Assembly (NCBI RefSeq): GCF_020379485.1 | Contig: NC_063452.1 | Location: 9,589,065-9,653,064, forward strand | Direction of reading: 5' to 3' | Length of the DNA: 64,000 nt | Source: Brassica napus | Taxonomy: Eukaryota > Streptophyta > Magnoliopsida > Brassicales > Brassicaceae | Shown here: one piece after another, positions 1 through 12,074 of the stretch | Layout of the letters: every line of letters starts with the position of its first letter | Position numbering within the stretch: the first letter of the stretch is position 1 | Notes under the pieces: model-generated | Database searches by the model: none | The model's input: the letters and a program-made list of their open reading frames with translations, nothing else | What the model was told of the DNA's origin: nothing | Made by a program: the position numbers and the translations under genes

Positions 1-1333
1 GTAAAAAGTTGAATATATTTTTTGCTTGAAAAAAGAGTTAAATATTAAATTCATAATTAGAGGGCCAGTGTTATATAACTCAATAATGATGTTTGTTTTC
101 AATCATAAACGTGTCTTTATTCGAAAAGGCATAATGAAACCGTAAAATTTACAATAAATAGCTTAAGGGAGACTACTCAACGATTTGGAAATTCATACTG
201 AAATCTAAAGTTGGGATTTGATCATTATTTGAGATGACTACGGGTTTCGTATCTTTTATTTTTAATAAGTTATTACAAATTGTTTTCTGATCCATTTAGT
301 GACGATAATGTATTATTTTGTTTTGAAACTGCTTAGGTCAAAGAGGAATAATATAAGTGGTTTCACTGATCGGTTCAATATAGAATAAATAGATGATAGT
401 TGCAATAAAGTAAATATAGTTGAAATTAAAACATAAAGTAAAGTAGTTGTTCCAAAAGGAAAACATGTAAATACATGTGTTTGTTTTGTGATTATGTTGT
501 TTGATTCTTTGATATTTATGTTATTCACATGTGTATTTTGTTTTGCTGATATTGTTTTTTTAAATTTTATTTAAAATTTTTATGTGTTACAATTATTTCT
601 ATATTTATTTGGTTTATTTTAAACTTTCTGCAACCCTTGGTTCTCAAATTATCTCATTTTGATTAATAGTAACATAATTTCTTGTTTTATTTGGTTGATC
701 ATTTACAAATATACAGAAGTTAAAATGATATTTATGTGTATTTTTAAGTACTGTCTATTTGTTATTTTTCCTCATGTTTTCCTTCTCATATTATTTTATA
801 TTGTGTTTATTTTAAATTATTAGTAATATATGTGTTTTGATTTAAGACGTACCTCTTTATTCATTGAATGCGAAAGATGGGTAGGTTTAAATATTTGATT
901 GAATAAAATAATATAATATTTTTTTTTTGTTTCATTCTTCGTTTTATAATCTTTCTAAGGTTTTCCGCATTTTTGAGCAAATATATTCTTTCATTTTGTT
1001 TTTTTTTCTTAACTTTTTTTTTTAAATCGGGTTTAATTATATTTATATATTATTGTGGTTTTCCATAGATTTTTTGTTAATTTCTTACATAAATGATGAC
1101 AAAAAATGAAAAAGAAAAAATTCCATGTGATATTCTTTTTTATTAAAAAATTGTTTACCTTGTTTTGATGTAACTTGAAAATAATATATTAATTAAATTG
1201 ATTGACAGACTTTTATGATTTCTTCCTATTTATTCTTGAAATTTATACATTTTAGGTTCTATTATGGTATTGGCATTTGTTATATATTTTATCTAATTTT
1301 AATTTTTTTATTTGTTATTTTGATAATTTATAA
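1..1333. other. AT-rich intergenic sequence, no gene seen
   Basis: Strongly AT-rich with many short homopolymer runs. No open frame looks like a gene: the longest, on the minus strand at 313-528, has low-complexity codons and no recognisable motif. I see no RNA gene or clear transposon end here. Confidence 0.6.
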
Positions 1334-1632
1334 GAGAAATTCTCTCAAATAGCTCTTTTTAACTTTTTGTTACAAAAATAGCCATAAAAAAAGAAAATAA
1401 CCAAAATAGCCCATTTTTATTATGAGAATTTTAATTTAATTTTTTAATTTTTTTAAATTTGAAACGCTACCCAAAACTCCACCCGTTAACTCTAAACCCT
1501 AAGTCTAGATTAGTTAACCCTAGGGTAAAAATACATTTTTATCCTTTAATAAAACTTATTTTGGTCATTTTCTTCATTGAGAGACTATTTTTGTGACAAA
1601 AACTTAAAAATAGCTATCTTAGAGAATTTCTC
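1334..1632. mobile_element. MITE-like element with long terminal inverted repeats
   Basis: The left end (GAGAAATTCTCTCAAATAGC, then an AT-rich stretch with 'acaaaaatagcc') matches, inverted, the right end ('gacaaaaacttaaaaatagc' then TTAGAGAATTTCTC). The arms are roughly 90 bp with mismatches. The core contains GTTAACTCTAAACCCTAAG and encodes nothing. A related sequence lies at about 45745-46455, so this is a dispersed non-autonomous family. The superfamily is not certain; Mutator-like is possible from the arm length. Confidence 0.6.
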
Positions 1633-2200
1633 AATTTTTTAAATAAGAAATAGAATAGAGGTGGAAATACTCTAAATGTATAAAATCATTTATAGTTAAT
1701 ACCAATATTTTATAAATAAAAATCTATACTAAATTTGAAATTAATTTTCTTTTAATTATTATGAGAGTCGACATATTGATATTAATTCTCTATTTATCTT
1801 GATAAATATGATTTTGTATGTCTTGACATAATTGTAGTCCTAACTATCATCAATTCTGGTATGTTAGGCTTCACATGAAAATGTAGTAATCTTCTGAAAA
1901 CCATTTTTCTATCTCGCATTTAGTTACTATAGTCGCTGATTTATTATCATAATTTTTATTTATGAAAATGGGAGCATAATCGTACAATGAAATCGTATAA
2001 TACCAATAAGTAGTGAGACGATTAGCTTAATATTTTATTCGGGTGAATACTGATAAGTAACTAATGCTGGTTGATGCGCTGAAAGTGAAGCTGGCATGGC
2101 ATTGTGTAAAGGTGGTACAGTTGGTTGATCGTTAGAATCAGTTACTACATATTATACAATTATACAATGTACTCATCTTTAAAAGAAATGATCCATTCCT
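1633..2200. other. AT-rich spacer
   Basis: No coding or RNA signal seen between the MITE and the poly(A) end of the LINE. Confidence 0.5.
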
Positions 2201-2260
2201 CTTTTTCTTTTTTCTTTTTTTTTGAACACACCCATACCATATATTAAACTTGCAGCCCAA

Positions 2261-5200
2261 CTAAGAGTAGCTGGTGGTATCCAAATACAATGCTGATTTA
2301 GCGAGTGAATCAGCTAAGGAGTTTAAGTTTCTAGAGACATAAGAAAAGGTAATACAATCAAAGGAAAGGGATAGATGCTCGATGTCCCGGGAGATTCCGT
2401 AGAGATCTTTCGGGTGATTCTTCGAGTTGATAAGAGCAACAACTTGACAATCTGTTTTAATCCAGATTCTTGTGAAACCGGCCTCTAGGGCATTTAGAAG
2501 AGCCGACCTGATAGCTAGCGCCTCCGCTACTAAGGCTGAAGATGTATTCTCAAAAGACGCCGTCCCCTGGTGCAGTTGGTTGTCCTGCTGTAAGATGAAG
2601 ATCCAGCCACATCCTGCTCTAGATGAGGTAGCATACCAAGCTGCATCAGTAAAACAGAGAATACTTGCAGGGTCTATGGGTTGGATCGGAGCATGTGTTA
2701 GTGCATGTCGCTGCGGTATGATGGATGCTTGAGCTTGGTGCCATTCTCTTGCGTTTCGAATGGCCTTAGTGGGGATCTCCACAGGCGTCGAATCTCTGTT
2801 CTCGAAGATGTAGAGGTTTCTTGCTGTCCATATGCCCCAAACGATCCATGGAAAGATGTCTTCGGCCAGTCCCCACGGTGGTAGCATGATACCTGAGACC
2901 GACGCCAAGAGAGCTGCACTAAAGGAGTCACAGTTCGCTGGGTTGAAATTTGAGGACCAAATCGTGTTACTCCATATATGTCTCGTATGGGAGCAGTGGA
3001 GGAAGATGTGTTCTGCAGTTTCTAACTCACCGCGATACCTGCATTCCACATTAGCCATAAGGCCGCGCTTTGCCAGGTTCTCTCCTAGGGCCAAGGCCTG
3101 TTGGACTACCTTCCATAAGAACAACTGTAGGTTTGGCGAGGTCTTTCGATTCCAAATTGCTTTAAAGGTCCGCTGGTGTTCAACTGTTGCATCTGCTTCA
3201 GCTGCTGTTGCTGCATAATAGCCAGACTTGGCTGAGTACACTCCTGATTTGGAAGCCAACCACATGTAGGAATCAGTCGTCCCTGTGACACTCGGTTTGA
3301 TGCGCAATATCTCTGGTACGTGTTGGGGAAGGATGTCCATTACTTTTGGTAGATTCCATTCCAAAGTTCCTCTGCAAAGGAGATCTGTGACGTAAAGATC
3401 TTGGTGTTGCTCCTGCATAGGGCCAACTGGTCTCACCGGTTTGTCCATACTTAGCCAAGGGTCTTTCCACACCCGTGTAGTTTCTCCATCTCCAATGGCT
3501 ATGCTCAGATTGGTTACAAGCAGATCTCTCCCCACCAGGATCCCTCTCCATTCATGTGAGGCAGTCTTCGGTGCATCTACTTGTAGGAAGGGGGCTTTAC
3601 TACAATATTTGCCTCGTAAAACTCTTGACAATAAGCACTCCGGCTTCGTGATGATCCTCGAGGCCTGCTTGGCTAGCAGGGCCTTGTTAAAGGCTTGGAT
3701 ATCTCTGATTCCTAAACCTCCCAGTGCCTTTGGGGCGGTAATTCTATCCCAAGCTACCCAACACATCTTTTTCTTCTCCGGAGACGAGTCCCACCAGAAT
3801 CTCGTAAGAGCGGACTGAATTCGAGTACACAAGCTTACTGGTAGGAGAAAGCAAGTCATGGCAAAGGACAGCATTGCATTGAGTACCGCCTTTAACATGA
3901 TAAGTTTACCCGCACTCGAGAGGTGTTTAGATGCCCAACTCGCGCCTTTGATCTTGATCCGGTCCACTATACTTGTGAACAGATCTTTCTTTCGTCGGCC
4001 GAAATGTTCCGGGAGTCCTAAGTATTTTCCTACTCCGCCTTCTTGTGAAATCTCGAGGTGTGATTTAACACGTTCCCGTATTACCTGCGGGGTCTTTGCT
4101 GAGAAGGAGATCGAAGATTTATCAGTGTTGATTAGCTGACCGGAGGATGTTTTATACTGTTGTAGAATCTTCATCAATGAGGCGCAGCTCTGCTCTTCCG
4201 TGTCCATGAAAAACATGGTGTCATCAGCGAATAAAAGATGGTTCAATTGCGGAGCCAAAGTGGCCACTTTCAGACCCGAGAGGTGTCCACTGCCTTGAGC
4301 TCACCTGCACAGTCCGGACAGTACCTCTCCACATAAAATGAATATATATGGAGATAGAGGGCCTCCTTGCCGGATTCCACGTGATGGGATCACATTTTCA
4401 TGTACTGAATCATTGACAAGGAAAGAGTACGAGACGGAACTCACACACTGCATAATCAAGTTCACAAAGGTGCTTGCGAACCCAAACCTTTCTAGGACTG
4501 TTTCAATGAAGTGCCATTCAAGTCTGTCGTAGGCTTTACTCATATCAGTCTTTACTGCCATAGAGCAATGAATTTCCGCCTCCGATGTCTTACGTGTATG
4601 GAGGATCTCATGGGTGATGAGTATATTGTCGGATATAGCTCTCCCGGGTACGAATGCCGACTGTGTCTCTGAGATGATATCTTGGAGTATAGGCTTGAGT
4701 CTGAGAGAGAGAATCTTTGTGATGATCTTGTACGAGACGTTACACAGGGCTATTGGGTGGTACTCGGACACCAATTTAGCCCCTGTGACTTTAGGTATCA
4801 ACCGAACATGCGTAGAGTTTGAAGCAGGCGACATATATCCGGTTCTGAAAAAACTTTGTATCTCCAAAATCAAGGCAGGTCCGATTGTGCTCCAGTTGGA
4901 GTGGAAGAAGCTGGCTGAGAAGTCATCCGGGCCTGGTGCTTTATCCGAATGAACGAGGAACAGGGTGTTTTTGATCTCAGGTCCCTCAGGTATCGATGTG
5001 ATTCTATCATTTGTTGAGGCAGATATGCATGGAGTGATGGCCGATGCAACAATTGCTCTCGACTCAGTAGAAATTTCGCTTGTAATGACGGATGAGTAAA
5101 TATCAGAGAAGTAGAGGCTAATCTGGCTAGCAATTTGATCTTCTTCATAGTATGCTGTACCATCTTGATCTTCTATTACCGTCATACGGTTTCGAGCTTG

Positions 5201-6274
5201 TCGTCCTTTAGCTATAGCGTGGAAGTAGCTCGAATTCTTGTCCCCTAATGATAGCCACATAACTCTGCTCAGCTGTCGCCAAAAATCTTCCTCTGCTTTG
5301 TAGGCCATTCTTAGCTTCACGTTGAGGGAAGCAATGAGATTCTCATCACCTTGCGGGTTAGTCAATTCTGTTTCCAGCTCTTGTTTTAGCTTGCTAATCT
5401 CCTCCTTGCTATTGAAATATTGTTCGCGAGACCAATCTGAGATAGCTCTTCGGCACATAGCCAGTCGGGTGTCCACCGAGGCTGCTGTATTGGAGTTCCA
5501 AATCTCGGTGATTAAGTTCCTCACATCAATGTTGTCTCGAAGTCTCCGATCATACCGGAAGAGACGCCCTTTGAGTCGTTTTGCTGAGTCGAAATCGGTG
5601 ATCAACGGTCTATGATCCGAGCTCTCAAAGTTGAGATATTGACATCGTCCAGTCGGGAATCTATCAGACTAGGCCGGATTAACCACTGATCTATCCAGTC
5701 TGCAGTAAACCATATAGTTTCGTCGTTTGCCTCTCCACGACAAGCTGTTACCCGAGTGTTTGAGGTCGAACAAATCACAGCTAGCGAGCATGTTTCGGAA
5801 GGCTCCAAAAGTACCTTCTGCCCTTTCCGGTCCCCCTGATTTCTCACTATTGTCGACAATTTCGTTGAAGTCACCGGTTAGAAGCCATGCCTCGTTTCGT
5901 AGGAGTGATAGTTCAATCAGATAGTTCCATATGATACTTCTATGCGGTACTTCCGGTTCTCCATACACAAAGGTAACAAAGACAGTACCTCCTTTATGAG
6001 TAATAATAGTGTCTATTACATTCTTTGAAGAAGATTAAACACGAAGGTCGATATCTTGTCTCCAATAAAAGGCGAGTCCTCCACTGTTAGGTCTCTCCGA
6101 GGGAACTAAAAAGTGTTGATCCGTATCCATGAACTCAAGTTCTTTAAGCACAAATGAATTAGGATTCTTGGTCTCCATGAGGAAAATGATATCTAGGGAT
6201 GCTTGGCGTCGCAGCTCCCTAATATGCTAGACTGTCGTGGGGTTCCCCAACCCACGGCAGTTCCAGCTCAACAT
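2261..6274 (-). pseudogene. LINE ORF2 (endonuclease, reverse transcriptase, RNase H) with four in-frame stops
   Basis: Starts at ATG 6274-6272 and runs 1,338 codons in one frame to the stop at 2261. The N-terminal endonuclease begins LSWNCRGLGNP and has LLTGDFNE. The reverse transcriptase has KAPGPDDFSASFF, SAFVPGRAISDN, KAYDRLEW and the catalytic LLFADDTMFF. A zinc-finger-like 'MANVECRYRGELETAEHIFLHC' region precedes a C-terminal RNase H beginning CFTDAAW. Four stops interrupt the frame, two in the endonuclease (after GNPTTV and after DIDLRV), one after RSVVNPA and one after VLSGLCR. No frameshift is needed to link the pieces. Such a copy cannot make full-length protein. Identification rests on motifs and is firm for the family. 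Confidence 0.92.
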
Positions 6275-6276
6275 TG

Positions 6277-7994
6277 CTAAGGAAGATCGGGAGTTAGCCG
6301 AGGAAAATCCGTCTTTTTCCTCGAGCTTGCCGGTATCAACACTATTGGTGGTGTAGTGGCTGATGCGGCTGATACGGCTTGTTGAGTAGTCCGTCTTGTT
6401 CCAGCACGTGAGGTTCCACCTCGTGAGGTTACCCCCGGTGATCCTTGAAGTCGAGCTAAGTTTCTCTTCTTTGAGCCCATGCCGGAGTAGGTTTTTGGGC
6501 TTACCCTAACAGTAGCTCTCCTTTCACTAGGCTTAGGAAGGCGCCCGCGTTTCCTTGCTGGCCTGGCTGAGTTATCAGCTGATGTGTCTACCTGAGCTAC
6601 TGCAATTGAGGTATCTGCTATTAGTAATGTCTCAGATCAGCCATTCCTGAAGATGTTGAAGCTTGAAGGATTCTTGTAGCTGCTTCTTCTACATCTCCAT
6701 TCATCTCACTCTGCAGAACCCGTTGCTTTCTTGCTGCACTTTCCATAGGGTCAGGGCAGTTTATGTATTGCAGAGTAGCCTCTCTAATATCTTCCATCAC
6801 CTCTTCTATTGTAGGTTGCTCATGACTAGGTGGGAAATCTACAGCTTCCAAGTTACGCCCAACTGATTGTCTTGGAGGCTGAAAAGGGGCACTTGGGGGG
6901 GGGGGGGTAACTTCCTGTTCAAGTAATGGTGATTTAGCTTTCCACTGGAGAACAGGGGATCTGCGCTTGCTTTCTCTGCTACTTCCATCTCCATGTCTAT
7001 CTTCCTGGTTGTTATGTCGACGCCTCGTGTATGGAGAGGAGGAGTAGTTATAGGGGTTGCTATCTTTCTGCCTTTGTGTAGTGCGGGGATTATTCTGGTA
7101 GAATGAACTTGGTGCTAGCTTGTTGCGCGGTCCCGGGGGGTGCAAAGTAGTAGAGGAAATTCTATTACCAAAGGCTCGCCCGTGTCGGTCCAAGCGTTGT
7201 TGGAACGGCTTGGTGTGACGCTGAACTGGTTCTCTTGTTTCTCTAGCTTTTGGCTGAGGGGGTGTAGATGATCTTTTGTCCTTTAGTTGCTCTGAGACAA
7301 AATCCTCTGTTTGGGGGGGAACAATAGTGGTTCTCTCTGGACATTGGGATTGTAGATGAGAGAGACGGTAGCAGTTAGTACAATGGTTACCTAAGTTTTC
7401 ATATTCCAATGAGATAATGCTTTCCTCTCCTGAATCGTAATCCATCGTTGCCTCCATTATCAATGGTTTGAGGCCATCTACTATCACTCGAACCCGAGCT
7501 AAAGTTTTGGTTACTTCGTACGTCTCCAGTTCTCCTAGTTCGAGCCCTATGTTGCGCACCACCTTTTCGTGCCAGTAGTGAAGAGGAATGCCTCTAAGCG
7601 AGATCCAGAAAGGGATCTGGGAAGGAAACGTTTGCGAGATAACCGGCTCCCATCTTTGGATTATAATCATCCACCTGCCATATTGATAGGGTCTGTTGTG
7701 GAGGGTGTCTCTTAAGTCTTCCTCTCTGTTGAAACGGAACTGGAAGCAGCCATTTCCTAGGTCCGAGCCTGAAGAAGCGTCCAAGATCCATTTTCTCGCA
7801 AGGTAAGGTAGAACAGCACTCATCCTTTGTTCCCTTGTATTTGTCAATCGTCCCACCAAGGTCAGAGAGTTCTCCTTGATTAGGTGTGTAGGATCAAAGT
7901 CGGGAGCTCGCATGCGGAGTCGTGGCGGTCCCAGAGCTGGAGGGTTACTAGCAAGGGATTTACCCTTTTCTGCTGCCGTATATCTTGTTGTCAT
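6277..7994 (-). pseudogene. LINE ORF1, gag-like DUF4283 protein with CCHC zinc knuckle, frameshifted near its end
   Basis: The open part (7994-6621) encodes 457 residues. An N-terminal DUF4283-type region (about residues 40-190) includes LARKWILDASSGSDLG and PFWISLRGIPLHYW. A CCHC knuckle follows (CTNCYRLSHLQSQC, about residues 205-220), then a basic, proline-rich tail. A C-run in the tail shows as a G-homopolymer near 6894-6907. One missing base near 6640 shifts the frame; the downstream frame continues through VAQVDTSADNSARPARKRGR and MGSKKRNLARL to a TAG at 6279-6277. ORF1 proteins of plant LINEs bind RNA and accompany ORF2 in retrotransposition. Confidence 0.88.
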
Positions 7995-8400
7995 CTTGCT
8001 GAAATACTCAAGGAGCAGAGTATTTATGTAATTCTTGTGGAGCTTTTGTGTTAGACCGTAGAAACTGGGAGTGACTTTGAATATGCCGAGTCGTAAGTGC
8101 TGTGTATGCTGATTGTAGACGAGCGAACCGGAGAATCCTGAAACGATGACTCGTGGAGGCTTTTGGTAGAGGAGTAACTGTCGACTCTACCCTTTCTTCA
8201 AAAGGTTCTGTGGTATGGAACTATGAAATTACGTCTCAGAAGCTTCTTTTCCATCTCACGAGTGTTTTGAGATCCAGAGGAAAAGCCTACACGGCCTCCG
8301 CCGCCGAAGTTCGCCGAGGATGGAGCAGAGGTGGTTTTGAGATTTGAAAACTTTCTAAAAGGGGAAACGTAACCGGGTTGGTAAGGGGGTCAGACAAAAG

Positions 8401-10390
8401 TCTGTTTAGTAACCATGATTAGAAAGGCAATAAACCAGAAAGATTAAAACCGTGGGAAAGTCAAACCAGCTCTACCAATACTGCCTCGAGAAAGTCGCCT
8501 GGGAGAGTTCTTTTTTTCTTGAAACGACTTTTACATACATGTAGAGGTTTTGGAAATGCATCAATGAGCTCCATCATCTATTCCCCCGTAAAACCAAATA
8601 AGAAGCAGATTTGAGGCAGTGACTCTGCAATCTGCACAAATGTATTTAAAGACAACAACGCAAAAGAACCATGATGCCGGAAACTGGAGGTCACATACTC
8701 TCAATGCTATTCAGGTCAAGTTATCTTAACTGTATCCCACAATGAACACATGTTCATATCTTATGTATAAAACATAATTTAGAGTTTCACCAAACAACGA
8801 TATTAGTCTGGCATCAACTTGCAAGAGTCAGAGAGAGTTGTTTCGGTTTTCCTTATGAAGCTTCTATCTGCATTGCTAGAGGAATGTGGATCAATCAAAA
8901 TTCGTAAAATAATTGAAAAGTGCATTTCTCAGAATGGTTTTGCCATTTTAACATTTCAAAATCAACGAAAAGATTTGTAACATTTTTCTTTTGTATTGTG
9001 TACTATAAACATTCTGAGTATATATGTTATTTATAACTATGGTTCTTCTGAGAAACATTAACATGTACTTCAACTTCACGATCAATGAAAAAATTCCAAA
9101 GCAATGTACATGCATCATCAACCTAACAGCAGAATACCTGCGAAGTCAATTAAGACTACATACTACCATGGATTCTCAAGTCCATTCAAGATCAATAATC
9201 ATTTCCATTGTCTATACTTACAGAACCGAATGCAAACTTTTGGATTACCAGAAGTTGAATTTTATTATATTATTTTTTGTTGCATAATAACCGAAATAAA
9301 AGGTAGAGCGGTGAGGCTGTGTAGCATACCACAAATGGGCACAAGGTGGTGACGAATCAAAGAAGGGGAATGGCCACCTGCACAAACATATACCACACCT
9401 GTTATACTAATATGTTCATAGAATCATGTAAAGAAGGGTATATAGAATAATGACTGTTAGCGGAAGGGGATTCAAGCATGAACAATTCAAGAGATACAAA
9501 GATACCATCATCAAAGTCATCATTACTGTAATTATCACCATGTTTTACTGTTGTCTATGCATACAAACTCACCAGGGAGCTTAAGAAAGTTTTACCGAGG
9601 AGGAAAAAAGTGTTAAATGAGTGCTTAATCACAATGAACTACAATACATATATATATGTTTGGTCAGATTTAAGCATTTCAGAGACAACTTACAAATTGT
9701 GTGACAGTTTCTTGGGTTAAAACTTTAGAAAATCGAAACTGAAATCTTTGGATGTGATAAAAGGGTAAATAATGAACCATAACATACCATTTGTAAGTAA
9801 TTCAGCTCCTGCACAAGTCTGCCATTTAAAAACATGTTTAGAGACAGGGAGAAACGTGAGCAGTGAGCACCTAACATATAGACCACAGAATACTTAAAAC
9901 CAGGAAACATTTACTTGAAAAAGAATCTCATGGATGTAGCTCACTGTAGACACAATATCTGACGTGGAGACCTGTTGGGTCTCTCGTGTCCGTTAGAAGA
10001 TTTAAACATTTTCGAGTTTTTGCCCTCCACGGGAGGGCTGTACAACCCTTGCTCTTCATTTACAATACTGACTTCGTTCCGACATCATTCACCAAATTTT
10101 AATATGTATATGGACACCAAGGCTTTGGGAAAACAGATTTATTTGACTGTTAAATTTTGCTCATTAATTAATATAATCAAACATCTTAGACCATTGCAAA
10201 TGACTAAAGCATATAGTACCATGACAAATGGAAATTACGAAGTTGGAAAATCTCCAAACCTTAGCAAAGAGAAACCTGTTGAAACTGATCTTAGGTAAAA
10301 CCAATCAATCGAAAAGAAAATTGAATGTTAAACTAATAAAAGTAAGCATCAATCATAAGAAACAGATATCAGAGAACCGAGCGTACCCCT
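8401..10390. other. Spacer of unknown content between the LINE and the RPA-like pseudogene
   Basis: Mixed-composition DNA with no open frame I can name. A few minus-strand segments, for example near 8560-8650 and 9290-9380, are preceded by acceptor-like TTTGTGCAG and read open for 20-40 codons. They could be exon remnants, but I recognise no family. A short hairpin, GAGACC-TGTTG-GGTCTC, lies near 9967-9983. Confidence 0.35.
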
Positions 10391-10392
10391 CC

Positions 10393-11134
10393 AGGCGTAA
10401 AGTTAGCATAACACGCTGTGCCCCAGGTAGACGGTCCGTTATTGTGCTCCTTATTGCACGAAGGTCACCCATAACGTCTAACATATCATCGTATGTACCC
10501 AACATTAATCGTTATATGAGAAAGCAAACACTGAAAAAAAATCTGAATTAATACACGGAAGTTGTTTCCCGGTGTTTGCGAGCTCAAGTATCTGTTTATA
10601 TGGTCGGAAGCGGAAATGTTCGGTCAGAATTATCCTCGTAGTGGTTGCTAACTTTTCAAAAGCAGTCTCCTCATTGAAACGAATGGAAAGTCTGTCACAA
10701 TTATCCTCGTAGAAAGTCTGAATTTCGGGTTGCTGCGTATGACATCGAACCCACTTAAGGTGTACACCGAGCCTTCGGTTAAACGACCCCTAAACGTAAG
10801 TTGTATAGCCGCAGGAACAGACCCTTGGATATGCGTCGACTGTTCATATGAAGAAAAGGCAAAAATTAAGAACAGTTAACAAATCATGAAAGACTTATTA
10901 CGTGATTATAAAATTTAAATAATTTTCTAAATATCAAGAGATTGAACCGAGAAGATAATTATATTAGTGGCAAAATATACTTACATGCTCATCAACCAAT
11001 AACATCTCAACGCTCATCAGCTGTCCCCTTTTGTTGATGTTTTTCGCCTCCCAGAACCTCAAGAGACGGACCTCCGCCGTGTTGGAACATCCCCCAGCCT
11101 TCAAATCAGCAAGAACAGTGTATGAATTAGCCAT
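10393..11134 (-). pseudogene. RPA1/DUF223-like single-strand DNA-binding protein, truncated and frameshifted
   Basis: Exon 1 (11134-10985) begins MANSYTVLADLKAGG and ends VEMLLVDEH at a GTAAGT donor. Exon 2 (from 10839) continues HIQGSVPAAIQLTFRGRLTEG, VYTLSGFDVIRSNPKFRLS. A 26-bp insertion (10686-10711) then shifts the frame. After it the frame returns with IRFNEETAFEKLATT. Exon 3 (to about 10395) has DVMGDLRAIRSTITDRLPGA and QRVMLTLRLE. This layout matches the large Brassicaceae family of RPA 70-kDa-like OB-fold proteins, which bind single-stranded DNA. No later exons were found, so it is a 5' fragment. The promoter side is intact-looking (TATATATAGC near 11210). Confidence 0.75.
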
Positions 11135-12060
11135 CGGAATCAGTTGCTTGGAAATCGAATGTTTTGAGTTGGAGTTTGCATGATAGGAAGGTGAGGTATA
11201 TATAGCTGGAGATCAAGGCAGTTTCAGAGTTAACGAAAAGGCTCACCGAAATCTTAATGAAAGAGGAGTGGATTAATCAAGGGAAAACGTAAAATAAATT
11301 ACGGATTAAAGGATATATGAGACGTTAAGGGTAGGAAAGGGAGTGTGTTGTGTCGGTGAAACCTCGAAGGTCAAGAATCCCTGCAAGAAGAAGAACACAG
11401 AAGAACCCTAAATTTACGTTGGCTACAAACGACGCTGATCATCTGGGCTTAAATTGGACTATCTTTAAAACACACATTAAACCCACATCACAAACGAAGC
11501 CCAAAGCCAATTCACATCTTTATCACGCGTGAAATTCACTTACTTAACAAACGGACATAAAGCAACATAAAAAAAATCACGCGCAGGTTAAAGAATAACG
11601 TGTGAGATACACTGACCACCTACCGAGTCGACACGTGGCAACAAAGCTCCCCATTCCCTATCCCCCCTCCAGAGTGACGCAGACAGCCTAAAAAGACAGA
11701 TACTTCAACTTTATAGTTATAGATTTCGATGTCTTTATGCAAATTTAGAAAATTCTTATTGCTTTTGTATCGAGATTTATAGAAATTTACATCAATATAT
11801 GAGATTTGGAATTTGTATATAATTTTGAAATAACTCTATTATATTTATATAATTACAGTTTTAGTAAATAATAGAAAATGACATATAGTTTGTCACCGAA
11901 ATTCATATAATTAAATACTACGCGACATCATGACATTTTGATTTTGTATATAGTTACAAAAAATGTCTCTGACACATCCGCAATCATTTGAAATTTTAAT
12001 ACTTATAGAAAAGTAACAAAATATTTAAAAATATTTTGAGAAATCGAGATTTCAATAACC
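11135..12060. other. Upstream flank of the RPA-like pseudogene and AT-rich spacer
   Basis: 11135-11250 is likely promoter and leader of the RPA-like copy. From 11700 the DNA becomes AT-rich. An open frame at 11350-11532 has no recognisable motif and I do not call it a gene. Confidence 0.4.
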
Positions 12061-12074
12061 TATCACTACAAGAA

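Larger units (their letters stand above)
2203..8400 (-). mobile_element. Decayed non-LTR retrotransposon (plant L1-type LINE)
   Basis: Read on the minus strand this is a near full-length LINE: a GC-richer 5' region (about 8400-7995), ORF1 (7994-6277), ORF2 (6274-2261), and a poly(A) tail that appears on the plus strand as the T-rich run at about 2203-2222. ORF1 has a DUF4283 region and a CCHC knuckle; ORF2 has endonuclease, reverse transcriptase and RNase H regions in the usual order. The 5' end is uncertain and I could not find a convincing target-site duplication. Stops and one frameshift make it non-autonomous now. Confidence 0.9.

Noticed and set aside
313..528. 71-codon minus-strand frame in AT-rich DNA
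   Set aside because: Hydrophobic low-complexity content and no supporting signals; chance frame.
1480..1510. TAAACCCTAA-like words suggesting an interstitial telomere
   Set aside because: Only single, imperfect units inside a MITE core; no tandem telomeric array.
2472..4139. Plus-strand open frames across the LINE
   Set aside because: All lie opposite the reverse transcriptase frame with no recognisable motif.
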